DNA from: Caldimonas brevitalea | GTDB taxonomy: Bacteria > Pseudomonadota > Gammaproteobacteria > Burkholderiales > Burkholderiaceae_C | Assembly (NCBI RefSeq): GCF_001017435.1 | Contig: NZ_CP011371.1 | Location: 4,836,001-4,900,000, forward strand | Length of the DNA: 64,000 bases | Reading direction: 5' to 3' | Part shown: in pieces, positions 43,105 through 52,089 of the stretch | Position numbering within the stretch: position 1 is the stretch's first letter | Layout: every line of letters begins with the position of its first letter | Notes under the pieces: model-generated | What the model was told of the DNA's origin: nothing | Database searches by the model: none | What the model saw: the letters and a program-made list of their open reading frames with translations, nothing else | Made by a program: the position numbers and the translations under genes

Positions 43105-44823
43105 ATGAATGCCTCGCACTCATCGGAGCCGCTGAAGCTTGCTCAAATGACCCGTGACGGCCACGCCACGCATCTCGTCGTGAACCAGGCACGCGCCCCT
43201 GCCGGGTTCAACGCCTTCGCCGCTGACGCCGTCCTGACCGCCGCCGTGGCGCGCGAGGCACCATGGGCAGCCGAGCGCTGTTCCGCACTGGGGCGTTTGG
43301 CGGGCGAGGACGACGTTCAAGAGTTGGCTCGGCTCGCCAATCGCTACCCACCAGAACTCAAGACCCACGACCGGTACGGCCACCGCGTCGACTGGCTCGA
43401 ATTCCATCCGGCCTGGCATCAGCTGATGGACCTGGCCTGGAAGCACGAAGTGCACTCGCTGGCGTGGAGCGCCCCCGGGCCGCAGCCGCACTTCGCGCGC
43501 GCCGTCCTGTCCTACCTTTGGAACCAGGTCGAGCACGGCACCGGCTGTCCCACAGCGCAGGCCTACTCCGCCTTCGCCGGGTTCCAGGCAGAGCCGGCGC
43601 TGAAGGTCTGGGCCGAGAAGGTGCGGGGTACCCAGTACGAGTTCAGTCGGCGCGAGGTCGCACAGAAGCCGTCGGTCGTGGTGGGCTACGCGATGACCGA
43701 GAAGCAAGGCGGGTCCGACCTGCGGCAAACACAGACGACCGCGCTGTTCTCACACGCGGCCGACTACCACGGCGCAAGAGCCGAGTGGTACGTGTTGACG
43801 GGCCACAAGTGGTTCTGTTCCGTGCCGCAGGCCGACGGCTTCTTCACGCTGGCCAAGGTGGCGGGCGCGGTGACCTGCTTCTTCCTGCCGCGCACCTTGC
43901 CGGACAACAGCTACAACCCGTTCAGGATTCAGCGACTGAAAGACAAGTGCGGCAACAGGTCCAACGCTTCGAGCGAGATCGAGTACAGCGGCAGCCTTGC
44001 CATCCGGGTGGGAGCCGAAGGTGCCGGCCTACGCGAGATCCTCTCGCACAGCCACCTGGCCCGGCTCGACTTCGCCGTCGGGTCCGCCGGCTTGATGCGC
44101 CAAGCGCTGACGTTGGCGTTGAACCATGCCGGCACGCGCGATGCCTTCGGCGCGCCGCTGGCACGTCAGCCGATGATGGCCAACGTGCTGGCCGACATGG
44201 CCGTCGAGGTGGAGGCCGCAACCTTGCTGGCGTTGCGTGTGGCGAAGGCCACCGATCACCTCGGAGACGATGAGCAGGAAGCCGCCTTCGCCCGTGTCGC
44301 CACACCCCTCGCCAAGTTCTTCAACTGCTCCCGGGCCCCGGCCATTGCCTACGAGGCCATGCAGTGCCACGGCGGCAACGGGTTCATCGAGGAGCACCCG
44401 ATGGCGCGCCTCTACCGCGAAGCGCCGCTGAACAGCATCTGGGAAGGGACGGCGAACATGATGTGCATGGACGTGCGCCGCGCCTTGCTGAAGAACGGCA
44501 GTTGCCGTGCGGCGCTGCAGGCCGAGTTCCAGTCTGTGCGCAAGCTCGACCAGCGGTTCGACACCTTCATCGACCGGCTCGATCCTCTGCTCGACACCCT
44601 GTTGCACGACGAGTTCGTGGCACGGCCAGCGTGCGAAGCCCTCGCGCGTGCCCTCCAAGGCGTGCAGCTGATTCGCCATTCGACGGATGAGGTGGTGCAC
44701 GCCTTTTGCGAGACACGGTTGGGCCCGCCGTTCCACCTCGGCGGCCCACTTGGAACCACGGGAGCGTACATCGACAAAACCCAAGCGGATGCCATCGTCA
44801 ACCGCGCTCACGTGATTCGCTGA
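43105..44823 (+). CDS. aidB: AidB-like acyl-CoA dehydrogenase
   Basis: A 572-residue flavoprotein of the AidB branch: THLVVNQ...PAGFNAF near the start and DWLEFHPAWHQLM. FAD-binding motifs are typical (YAMTEKQGGSDLRQTQT, GHKWFCSVPQADGFF), as are the IEYSGSLA, MQCHGGNGFIEEHPMARLYR and IWEGTANMMCMDV segments. AidB belongs to the adaptive response to alkylated DNA in E. coli; no Ada or AlkB gene is nearby. Start at the ATG after GAGAG; the open frame continues upstream but overlaps the PhyH gene. Confidence 0.9.
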   Translation: MNASHSSEPLKLAQMTRDGHATHLVVNQARAPAGFNAFAADAVLTAAVAREAPWAAERCSALGRLAGEDDVQELARLANRYPPELKTHDRYGHRVDWLEFHPAWHQLMDLAWKHEVHSLAWSAPGPQPHFARAVLSYLWNQVEHGTGCPTAQAYSAFAGFQAEPALKVWAEKVRGTQYEFSRREVAQKPSVVVGYAMTEKQGGSDLRQTQTTALFSHAADYHGARAEWYVLTGHKWFCSVPQADGFFTLAKVAGAVTCFFLPRTLPDNSYNPFRIQRLKDKCGNRSNASSEIEYSGSLAIRVGAEGAGLREILSHSHLARLDFAVGSAGLMRQALTLALNHAGTRDAFGAPLARQPMMANVLADMAVEVEAATLLALRVAKATDHLGDDEQEAAFARVATPLAKFFNCSRAPAIAYEAMQCHGGNGFIEEHPMARLYREAPLNSIWEGTANMMCMDVRRALLKNGSCRAALQAEFQSVRKLDQRFDTFIDRLDPLLDTLLHDEFVARPACEALARALQGVQLIRHSTDEVVHAFCETRLGPPFHLGGPLGTTGAYIDKTQADAIVNRAHVIR

Positions 44824-44996
44824 CCCTTCGCAAAAAATATACCGCCGGGCCCGCTCAGACGCACTTGACCGACGAAGACATTGCAGGCGCACATTTTTTC
44901 GGCGACGGGTGACGCTGCATCAGCGTTCGGCCCAATCCACAAATCCTCCGGATCGCGGTATGGTGCAGGCGTGATCACAGCAGCCGGAGTCCAGAT

Positions 44997-45257
44997 TTGA
45001 AATACCAGGTGATCAAGCGCGGCGCACGGTTGGAGGCTGTGGGCGCCCACAGTGGTTATCGCATCCGGATGTCGACCCTGCCCGCCCCCGGACTCGACAG
45101 TTACCCCGTCACCGTACACGTGCGTGGTTCCGAAAGTGAGGACGAAGTGTTGGTCGAGGTGCCCAAGCGCATTCTGCGCGACACGACCGAGGCGTTCGAC
45201 TTCGGCTACCAGTGCGCCACACTCTGGATCGACGCGCTCGACCATCGCAGGGGCTGA
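44997..45257 (+). CDS. Small hypothetical protein with TTG start
   Basis: An 86-residue protein. GGAG at 44986-44989 lies 7 nt before the TTG, which supports this unusual start (KYQVIKRGARLEAVGAHSGY). The middle is acidic (VRGSESEDEVLVEVPKRIL). No signal or membrane region and no known family. Confidence 0.55.
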   Translation: MKYQVIKRGARLEAVGAHSGYRIRMSTLPAPGLDSYPVTVHVRGSESEDEVLVEVPKRILRDTTEAFDFGYQCATLWIDALDHRRG

Positions 45258-45523
45258 GCCAGCGCGCGGCCCGCCTAAGCTTCACATGTTCTCTCGCGCG
45301 ACGCGCCCCGTGCCGGGTCTGGCTGACGCGTGACCCGTTTGATCGGAGGATCACGGCTCGCGCCCTGGTGTGACGCGCCAAGAAGAACGTGGTGAGAAGG
45401 CATCGCGGGGCCTTTGTACCCGGCAGCCGCATCCCGTGCTCAAGGTCCGACGCGCGGCTGCACCCGTCGCCTGCGTCGTGGACAATGCCGGGTCATCACT
45501 TGCCGAACCGAGGTCATTTGTCC

Positions 45524-45772
45524 ATGAACGAGAACCAAGACAGACCCCCTTTGCCCGACCGCCTTTCGATCGACCCGAAGAGCCCTCACCACATCGCCGC
45601 CGTGTTTCAGCACGAAGTCGCCATCCGCTTCAATGGCAAGGAACGCTTCGACGTCGAGGAGTACTGCATCAGCGAAGGCTGGATCCGCGTCCCGGCGGGC
45701 AAGACGCTGGACCGCAAGGGCAAACCGTTGATGATCAAGCTGAAGGGCAAGGTCGAAGCGTCCTACAAATGA
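45524..45772 (+). CDS. DUF3297-family protein
   Basis: An 82-residue protein, the usual size for DUF3297. It matches through the whole length: LPDRLSIDPKSPHHIAAVF, IRFNGKERFDVEEYCISEGW, IRVPAGKTLDRKGKPLMIKL. This small cytoplasmic family is widespread in proteobacteria with no known function. The ATG opens the conserved region; the open frame runs further upstream without conservation. Confidence 0.88.
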   Translation: MNENQDRPPLPDRLSIDPKSPHHIAAVFQHEVAIRFNGKERFDVEEYCISEGWIRVPAGKTLDRKGKPLMIKLKGKVEASYK

Positions 45773-45835
45773 ACGGCCCGGTCCGCCCAGGCACGACTTG
45801 GGCGACTCGGCGACGAGGACGCGCGGTGCCGACCG

Positions 45836-46480
45836 TCAGGGGCGTGGCCGAGCAGGCGAGGGACGCCCGGTCGCGACCGAGCCCTCCAGGAACGGCGTGA
45901 TGTTGTCGATCGCGCGCGACACGTAGTCTTCTTTCTCGCCCACCGGTGCGACATAGTGCATCGCGCTTCGGGCCGCGTCGACACCCTCGAGGCGCGCGAT
46001 GACCCAGGCCGCCAGGTACTGCGAAGACAAACACCCGCCCGCGGTGGCGACGTTCCCCTTGGCCACGAAAGGCTGGTTGAGGATGGCGACACCTGCCTCC
46101 TCGACCCACGGCTTGGTGGTCAAGTCGGTGCAGGCCGGAACGCCTTCGAGCAGACCGAGCTTGGCCAACACCAGCGTGCCCGAGCACTGCGCTCCCAGCA
46201 GTTGCCGTGTCGGGTCGAGCTTCAGTTGGGCCATCAGCGCCGCATCGGCCACCACCTCACGGGTCTGCAGGCCGCTGCCCACCAGCACCGCGTCGGCCTC
46301 CACAGCGTCTTGCAGCGATGCCTGCGCCTCGAGCACCACACCATTCATCGAACGGACTTTGGCGGTTGGACTGGCGATCGAGACGCGCCAGTCGGGTTTC
46401 TTGACCCGGTTGAGGATGCCGAGCGCGATCAGCGAGTCGAGTTCGTTGAAACCTTCGAAGGTGAGGATGGCGATGTGCAT
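45836..46480 (-). CDS. DJ-1/PfpI-family protein
   Basis: A 214-residue flavodoxin-like protein. The nucleophile Cys99 lies in LLGAQCSGTLVLAKLGL, and Glu near residue 16 is in the usual place. It matches the DJ-1/PfpI branch with roles such as isonitrile hydratase, amidase or stress protein; the exact reaction is unknown. It diverges from a MocR regulator across an 87-bp region, suggesting regulation by it. Confidence 0.88.
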   Translation of the reverse strand: MHIAILTFEGFNELDSLIALGILNRVKKPDWRVSIASPTAKVRSMNGVVLEAQASLQDAVEADAVLVGSGLQTREVVADAALMAQLKLDPTRQLLGAQCSGTLVLAKLGLLEGVPACTDLTTKPWVEEAGVAILNQPFVAKGNVATAGGCLSSQYLAAWVIARLEGVDAARSAMHYVAPVGEKEDYVSRAIDNITPFLEGSVATGRPSPARPRP

Positions 46481-46534
46481 GGTGTCGTTTTCCCGATATG
46501 GATGCCGGGCGCCATCGTAGGATCGACGACCAAT

Positions 46535-46563
46535 ACAATCAAATAATTGTCATGGATACATTG
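46535..46563. promoter_or_regulatory. Possible MocR operator between the divergent genes
   Basis: The region holds an inverted repeat ACAAT-N6-ATTGT at 46535-46550 and a repeated ATACA (in CAATACAATC and GGATACATTG). MocR regulators often bind direct repeats, so either element could be the site. Confidence 0.4.
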
Positions 46564-46567
46564 AGGT

Positions 46568-47902
46568 ATGGGTCAGGCTCGCTACAAGCAGTTGGTCGAT
46601 CAGCTGGCGGCTGACATACGCTCAGGTCGCCTGCCACCGGGGACACGCCTGCTCACGCACCGGCAGTTGGCCGCCCGAGAGGGCTTTGCGCTCGTGACCG
46701 CCACGCGTGTCTACGCGGAACTGGAGGCCATGGGGCTGGTCAGCGGTGAAACGGGCCGCGGCACCTTCGTCAAAGAATCGGCGCTCCCCCGGGGCCAGGG
46801 CATCGATCAGCATGCGGTTGCGTCCGACATGGTGGACCTGAATTTCAATTACGCGTCATTGCCCGGCCAAGCCGAGACGCTGAGGGCCGCGCTGCGGCAG
46901 TTGGCGACGGCCGGTGATCTGGACGCGCTGCTGCGATACCAGCCACACGGGGGTCGCCCGCACGAACGGGCCATCGTCGCCCGCCACCTCAGTTGCCGCG
47001 GCTTGTCGGTGACGGCAGACCAGCTGACGCTTGTGGATGGTGCTCAGCATGGTCTGGCGTCGACGGTGATGGCGCTGCTACAGCCGGGAGACGTGGTGGC
47101 GACCGATGCCCTGACCTACCCGGGCTTCAAGTTGCTCGCGCAAGCGTTTCGCCTGGAACTCGTCCCGCTCCCGGCCGCCGGGCAAGGGCCCGACCTGGAC
47201 GCCCTGGGCACGCTGTGCAAGCGACGACGGGTGCGCGCCGTCTACACCATGCCGACGCTGCACAACCCTCTGGGGTGGGTGATGAGTGCGAGCCGGCGGC
47301 GAGAGTTGGTGGCCATCGCCCGTCGGCACGGCCTGCTCATCATCGAGGATGCCGCCTATGCCTTCCTCGCCGAGACACCCCCCGCGCCGTTGGCCGCGTT
47401 GGCCCCTGAGACCACGGTCTATGTGTCGGGGTTTTCCAAGAGCGTGGCCACGGGGTTGCGGGTTGGCTTCGTCGCCGCCCCACTCGAATCGGTGCCGAAG
47501 ATCGAGCGTGCGATCAGGGCCACGACGTGGAACACGCCCGGCGTGATGACGGCGATCACCTGCGGCTGGCTCGGCGACGGCACCGTAGCCCGGCTCGAAT
47601 CCGAGAAGCGCCAGGATGCGGCGAGGCGACAGCGGCTGGCCGCGGAGGTTCTTGCCCACCGCCAGCGCGTCTGCCATCCGCTGTCTTACTTCGTCTGGCT
47701 CCCGCTGCCGCCAGAGGTTCGCGCGGACAAGGTGGCGATGGCGCTCCTGCGTGCAGGCATCTTGGTCTCCACCGCCGAACCTTTCTCGACGTCTCCCCGC
47801 GTACCTCATGCCATCCGCCTCGCGTTGGGTTCCGTCGAGCTCGATGCGCTGGAGGCGGCGCTGCGCAAGGTCGACCGCGTCATCGAAGACCAAACGTATT
47901 GA
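46568..47902 (+). CDS. MocR/GntR-type PLP-dependent regulator
   Basis: A 444-residue fusion of a GntR winged helix (YKQLVDQLAADIRSGRLPPG, TRLLTHRQLAAREGFALVTA) and an aminotransferase fold I domain. PLP features: DGAQHGLAS, YTMPTLHNPLG, IIEDAAYAFLAE and the Lys in VSGFSKSVATGLRVG. Such proteins sense PLP or amines. It diverges from the DJ-1 gene, the likely target. GAGG lies very close to the ATG, so the transcript may be short-leadered. Confidence 0.92.
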   Translation: MGQARYKQLVDQLAADIRSGRLPPGTRLLTHRQLAAREGFALVTATRVYAELEAMGLVSGETGRGTFVKESALPRGQGIDQHAVASDMVDLNFNYASLPGQAETLRAALRQLATAGDLDALLRYQPHGGRPHERAIVARHLSCRGLSVTADQLTLVDGAQHGLASTVMALLQPGDVVATDALTYPGFKLLAQAFRLELVPLPAAGQGPDLDALGTLCKRRRVRAVYTMPTLHNPLGWVMSASRRRELVAIARRHGLLIIEDAAYAFLAETPPAPLAALAPETTVYVSGFSKSVATGLRVGFVAAPLESVPKIERAIRATTWNTPGVMTAITCGWLGDGTVARLESEKRQDAARRQRLAAEVLAHRQRVCHPLSYFVWLPLPPEVRADKVAMALLRAGILVSTAEPFSTSPRVPHAIRLALGSVELDALEAALRKVDRVIEDQTY

Positions 47903-48052
47903 GACGCGACGCAGACCGGGTTTGCCTCGCTGCCCGGTTGCGACACACCCCGCTCCAGGGATTGATACTTTCAGTTACTTCCTCTAGGATGGCCTCGACC
48001 TTCACGACCGTCGGCCATCCGACGCACTTAATACTTTTGGCAGTTCGCGCAT

Positions 48053-48265
48053 ATGAAAGAGTACAAAGTCACGATTTATCAGGAAGGCATGCTCGGCTCG
48101 TTGCTGCTGGGCGCGTCCAAGGTGGACCCGGTCCGCTTCACTGCCTTCTTGAACAAGAACGCCAAGGAGGGCTGGCGCGTGATCACGATGGAGAAGGACA
48201 TCCGCCGCATGCTGCTGCTGTGGCGTCGTGAGGCCTATGTTGTGATCATGGAGCGGGAAGCTTGA
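48053..48265 (+). CDS. DUF4177-family protein
   Basis: A 70-residue protein matching DUF4177 (MKEYKVTIYQEGMLGSLLLG, LNKNAKEGWRVITMEKDIRR, EAYVVIMERE). Function unknown. It ends by overlapping the next gene by four bases. Confidence 0.85.
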   Translation: MKEYKVTIYQEGMLGSLLLGASKVDPVRFTAFLNKNAKEGWRVITMEKDIRRMLLLWRREAYVVIMEREA

Positions 48266-48474
48266 GGACCGGGGCCATCGTCTGCACCACCCTGTTCGTC
48301 GGCTGGGTCGCGCTCGCACTGGTGCAGTTGTGGACCTCGGCCCTCGACGGGGCCCTGTTCGTCAAGATTTCGCTCACGCTCGGCGCCCTGTTCGTCATCT
48401 GCCTCGCCGTCACGCTCGTGGCCCGGGAGGTCAAGAGCGACAACAAGCTGCAGAAAGACGGCTTCATCGACTAG
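48262..48474 (+). CDS. Small two-helix membrane protein, coupled to DUF4177
   Basis: A 70-residue protein starting at TTG; the start overlaps the upstream stop (TTGA), and GCGGGAAG acts as ribosome binding site. Two hydrophobic helices (AIVCTTLFVGWVALALVQLW and KISLTLGALFVICLAVTLVA) and a charged C-terminus. Unknown function; probably works with the DUF4177 protein. Confidence 0.65.
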   Translation: MRTGAIVCTTLFVGWVALALVQLWTSALDGALFVKISLTLGALFVICLAVTLVAREVKSDNKLQKDGFID

Positions 48475-49040
48475 ACGCAGGGGCTCGGCCTTCGCATTGG
48501 GGCTGAGCCAGCTGCGCTTCGACTGTGATGCGTTTCCGTCGACCGTGAACGGGAATGCATCACGCGTGCAGAACGGTCTCTGGATCGCTCCTTCTCCCAT
48601 TCCTTTTTTCCGGCTGGTTCCCGCTGCCGTCGGTGGTCGCCCACTTCCTTTCGATCCGTGCGCAACCCGGGGCAAGGAACGACCCAAGGCGCTTGCCTTC
48701 ACGGGCACCTCCGCTCCCCATCTGAGATGGAGGCTCGCCGGCACGAGCTTGCAAGGCACGCCCCTTCACGATTGAGGCGTCATTCAAGGCCGACGGGACG
48801 GCATCGCGCCGTGCCAGCCTTCCTTGCAGTCCGGCGCCCAACCACCACCGTTCGGCGGCCGCATGCGGCACCTTTCGCAGTGACGACGACAATGGTCGCC
48901 GGAAGGTCGGACCGGCAAGGCAGCCGCACACGCCCCTCCAAGAACAACCACGTACGACAACTCGAAGGTGGGGTGGCGACAGTGCATGCGGAGCATCTTT
49001 CACAGGACACCGCTCCGACCCGCCGCTCAGGAGAGGCGAG
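48475..49040. other. Intergenic region with stem-loops
   Basis: Hairpins follow the DUF4177 operon: GGCTCGGCC/GGCTGAGCC (48482-48509) and TGATGCGTTTCC/GGGAATGCATCA (48526-48562, imperfect). Neither has a T-run. The rest has no recognised gene; AGGAGAGG at its right end serves the lipoprotein gene. Confidence 0.45.
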
Positions 49041-51299
49041 ATGAGCAGGACCAACCTCAGGCCCGGAACCGGAAGCGGGCATTTCCGACTGGCCGCCTTG
49101 CTGCTGTCGGCAGCACTCGCGGCCTGTGGTGGCGGCAGCGGCGGTAGCCGTGACAACGGCAGCGACGGCGGCGTGCCTCCCCCGGACGGCAGCTCCGGCC
49201 TCCTGCGCGCGGGGGCCCGACTCACGACGCTGCGCATCGACAGCAGCGCGTCGACCGCGCAGAGCGCCGTGCCGCTCACCTTCGGGCAGACCTTTCCACC
49301 CGGCCATATCGCCGCATCGCAAGGTGTGATCGCCACGCTGCCCGACGGGCGGCAACTGCCCGTCCAGCTCGATGCGAAGGCAACGCATGGGGACGGCTCC
49401 TTGCGGCACGCCGTGATCTCCACCGTATTGCCGGCCCTCGAGGCTGGGCAATCGCAGACCTTGGCGCTGTTCAGCCGGGCCGACCGCTCCGTGGCCGCGC
49501 CGCGTCACCCGAAGGAGTTGCTCGACCAAGGGTTCACGGCCTCGGTGGAAGTGCGGCTCGGCGGTCAAACCTATCGGGCCTCTGCCGACGCCCTGCTGCG
49601 CTCCGGTGCCGTGGAGCGCTGGCTCGAGGGCCCGATCGCCAACGAATGGCTGGTCGCCGCACCACTGACCACCGCCGGCGGGCTCGCGCACCCGCACCTG
49701 CAGGCCCGCTTCGCGCTGCGTCACTATGGCGGAAAGCGCGGCCGTGTCGACGTGGTGCTCGAGAACACATGGTCCTACGAGCCCGATCCGCAGAACTTGA
49801 CCTACGACGTCCAGATCGAAGTGGGTGGACAGCCGGTCTACAGCAAAACCGGGCTGAGCCACTACCACCACGCCCGCTGGCGCCAGACGTTCTGGTGGGG
49901 CACCGCGCCGCAAGTCCACTTGCGCCACGACGCGGCCTACCTGATCGCCTCGCGCGCACTGCCGAGCTACGACACCTCGATCAAGGTGTCCGCCACGGCC
50001 CTCGGCCAGTTGGCCAGCCGCTGGAGCACCTCCGACCTGGAGCCGATGGGCCGCGGCCTCGTCACCGCCTACATGCCGACGACCGGAGGTCGTGGCGACA
50101 TCGCCCCTATGCCGCACTGGGCGGCGATGTATTTGCTGAGCCAGGATGACGCGGCGAAGCGGGTCACGCTGGGCACCAGCGACCTGGCCGGCAGCTGGCC
50201 GATCCACTACCGGGACAAGGCCACCGGCCTGCCGGCCAGCATCGTCCAGTACCCCTACATGGCGCTCCTCGGGACACCGGGCGACAAGGTCAATCGCGCG
50301 ACGGGCAAGAGCGAGGCGTTCCCGCCTTGCGCGGCGGGCGGCAGTTGCAGCACGCCGTACACGCCCGACACGTCCCATCAACCGTCGCTCAGCTACCTCC
50401 CCTATCTCGTCACCGGCGACCACTACCACCTCGAAGAGCTGCAGTTCTGGGCGAACTTCAACCTGCTGAATCTGAACCCCTGGTATCGCCAGTTCGACAA
50501 AGGCGTCGTGTCGTCCGATCAGGTCCGCGGCCAGGGGTGGTCGCTGCGCACCCTGGGGCAGGCGGCTTACATCACGCCCGACGCCCATCCGATGAAGTCC
50601 TACTTCGCGGGCCGCCTCCAGCACAACCTTGCCTACTACAACGCCAACTACACCCAGGCGCAGCCGAACGCACTGGGCGTGATCGACGGCACCGGGCTGT
50701 ATGCCTTCAACCCCGTGGTCTACACGACGGCAACCGGCAGCCGCACCGGCATCGCGCCGTGGCAGGACGACTTTTTCACCTGGAGCGTGGGTCACCTGGC
50801 GGAACTCGGCTTCACCGACGCAGAACCGCTGCTGGCCTGGAAGGCGCGGTTCCCGGTGGGCCGCATGACGGCGCCCGGCTTCTGTTGGATCGAGGGCGCC
50901 GCCTACGCGATGGCCGTACGCCCCACCGACCAGAAAGGCCCGCTCTTCGCCAACCTTGCCCAGGTCTACACCGCCACCGTGCAGGAAGGCAAGCTGACCG
51001 ACGACAGCGGGACGACACTCGTGCACCCCGCCGGGTTGAAGTATCTCGACCAGCCCTGCGGGAGCGAGGCGCAGGCGCAATGGCGCACGGCTGCCGGTGG
51101 CAACCCCTGGCGCGCCGGGCAGATGACCGGCTACTCCGCGTCGGAGTCGGGCTTCCCCTCGAACATGCAGCCTGCACTGGCGGTGGCGGCCACGTTCGGA
51201 TTGCCTCAAGCGCGCGAAGCGTGGTCGGTGTTCACCGGGAGGTCGGTCAAGCCGGACTACAGCACTGGCCCGCAGTGGGCCCTCGTGCCGAGGCCCTGA
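49041..51299 (+). CDS. Large secreted lipoprotein of unknown function
   Basis: 752 residues with AGGAGAGG before the ATG. Signal and lipobox (LAALLLSAALAAC), then a Gly/Ser/Asp tether. The mature part starts with a beta domain (VPLTFGQTFPPGHIAASQGV, LPDGRQLPVQLDAKATHGDG, SLRHAVISTVLPAL) resembling RIFT-barrel domains of the PcRGLX/YetA-like family. An alpha-rich region with Trp/Tyr/His clusters follows (LSHYHHARWRQTFWWG, YLPYLVTGDHYHLEELQFW), as in polysaccharide lyases. The match is loose; a polysaccharide-active role is a guess. No surrounding operon. Confidence 0.65.
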   Translation: MSRTNLRPGTGSGHFRLAALLLSAALAACGGGSGGSRDNGSDGGVPPPDGSSGLLRAGARLTTLRIDSSASTAQSAVPLTFGQTFPPGHIAASQGVIATLPDGRQLPVQLDAKATHGDGSLRHAVISTVLPALEAGQSQTLALFSRADRSVAAPRHPKELLDQGFTASVEVRLGGQTYRASADALLRSGAVERWLEGPIANEWLVAAPLTTAGGLAHPHLQARFALRHYGGKRGRVDVVLENTWSYEPDPQNLTYDVQIEVGGQPVYSKTGLSHYHHARWRQTFWWGTAPQVHLRHDAAYLIASRALPSYDTSIKVSATALGQLASRWSTSDLEPMGRGLVTAYMPTTGGRGDIAPMPHWAAMYLLSQDDAAKRVTLGTSDLAGSWPIHYRDKATGLPASIVQYPYMALLGTPGDKVNRATGKSEAFPPCAAGGSCSTPYTPDTSHQPSLSYLPYLVTGDHYHLEELQFWANFNLLNLNPWYRQFDKGVVSSDQVRGQGWSLRTLGQAAYITPDAHPMKSYFAGRLQHNLAYYNANYTQAQPNALGVIDGTGLYAFNPVVYTTATGSRTGIAPWQDDFFTWSVGHLAELGFTDAEPLLAWKARFPVGRMTAPGFCWIEGAAYAMAVRPTDQKGPLFANLAQVYTATVQEGKLTDDSGTTLVHPAGLKYLDQPCGSEAQAQWRTAAGGNPWRAGQMTGYSASESGFPSNMQPALAVAATFGLPQAREAWSVFTGRSVKPDYSTGPQWALVPRP

Positions 51300-51570
51300 G
51301 CCTCTCGAGCGAGTCCACGCAGTACCCGGTGCCGGCCGGCACCGCGGCCTTGCCGTGCGCGTGAGCCCCGACCTGCGAGTGTCGGTGGACGCAGAGCCGC
51401 ACGCTCGATTGACGGGCGTGCGGGCAGCGCGTATACCGGATCGGTGACCCTCAGGAAGGGAGGGCGCTCAAAGCGTGCGTTGGCCTCGTCCCGCAGGTTT
51501 TGCCGCCTTCACCCGTGCGAAGCTCGAGCGTCTTCGAATTGCGGAAACGCTCTGCAAACAGGAGATGAGC

Positions 51571-51948
51571 ATGCTGCAAGAGTCCCCGATGTACGCCTAC
51601 ATTCCGGCCCTCGACATGGCACGCGCGCGCCAGTTCTACGAGCAGAAGCTCGGGTTCAGGGCCAAGATGGAGACCGCGGGCGGCGTGGTGTACGAGTTCG
51701 GCCAGCACACCGCGTGCTTTCTGTACCCGACACCCAATGCGGGCACGTCGAAGGCGAGCCAGGCCTTCTGGCAAGTCGACGATGTGGAACGCGAGGTGGC
51801 CGACCTGCGTGCGCGCGGTGTCGAGTTCGAGCACTACGACGTGCCGGGTGCCAGCACCCGCGGCGACATCGTGACCGGGGGCGGCGCCAAGGCAGCATGG
51901 TTCAAGGACACCGAAGGCAACATCCTCGCGATCATCGAAGAGGAATGA
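51571..51948 (+). CDS. VOC-family (glyoxalase-like) protein
   Basis: About 125 residues. One VOC fold: AYIPALDMARARQFYEQKLG, FGQHTACFLYPTP, QVDDVEREVADLRARGVEFE, WFKDTEGNILAIIEE. GGAG 6 nt before the ATG at 51571 decides the start over the ATG two codons earlier. Substrate unknown; relatives bind metals and detoxify small compounds. Confidence 0.85.
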   Translation: MLQESPMYAYIPALDMARARQFYEQKLGFRAKMETAGGVVYEFGQHTACFLYPTPNAGTSKASQAFWQVDDVEREVADLRARGVEFEHYDVPGASTRGDIVTGGGAKAAWFKDTEGNILAIIEEE

Positions 51949-52089
51949 GCGTCTATCCCGCGCCGCGAGGCTGCGCGCGAACCGAAACAGCGGTGCACGC
52001 GAGAGTCGCGGCCACGGCCCGCGAGTGACGGGCGGCGGACGGGCACCAGGCGCCGGCGGGCTCCTGGTGCCGACCGTCCCATCTTGTGC

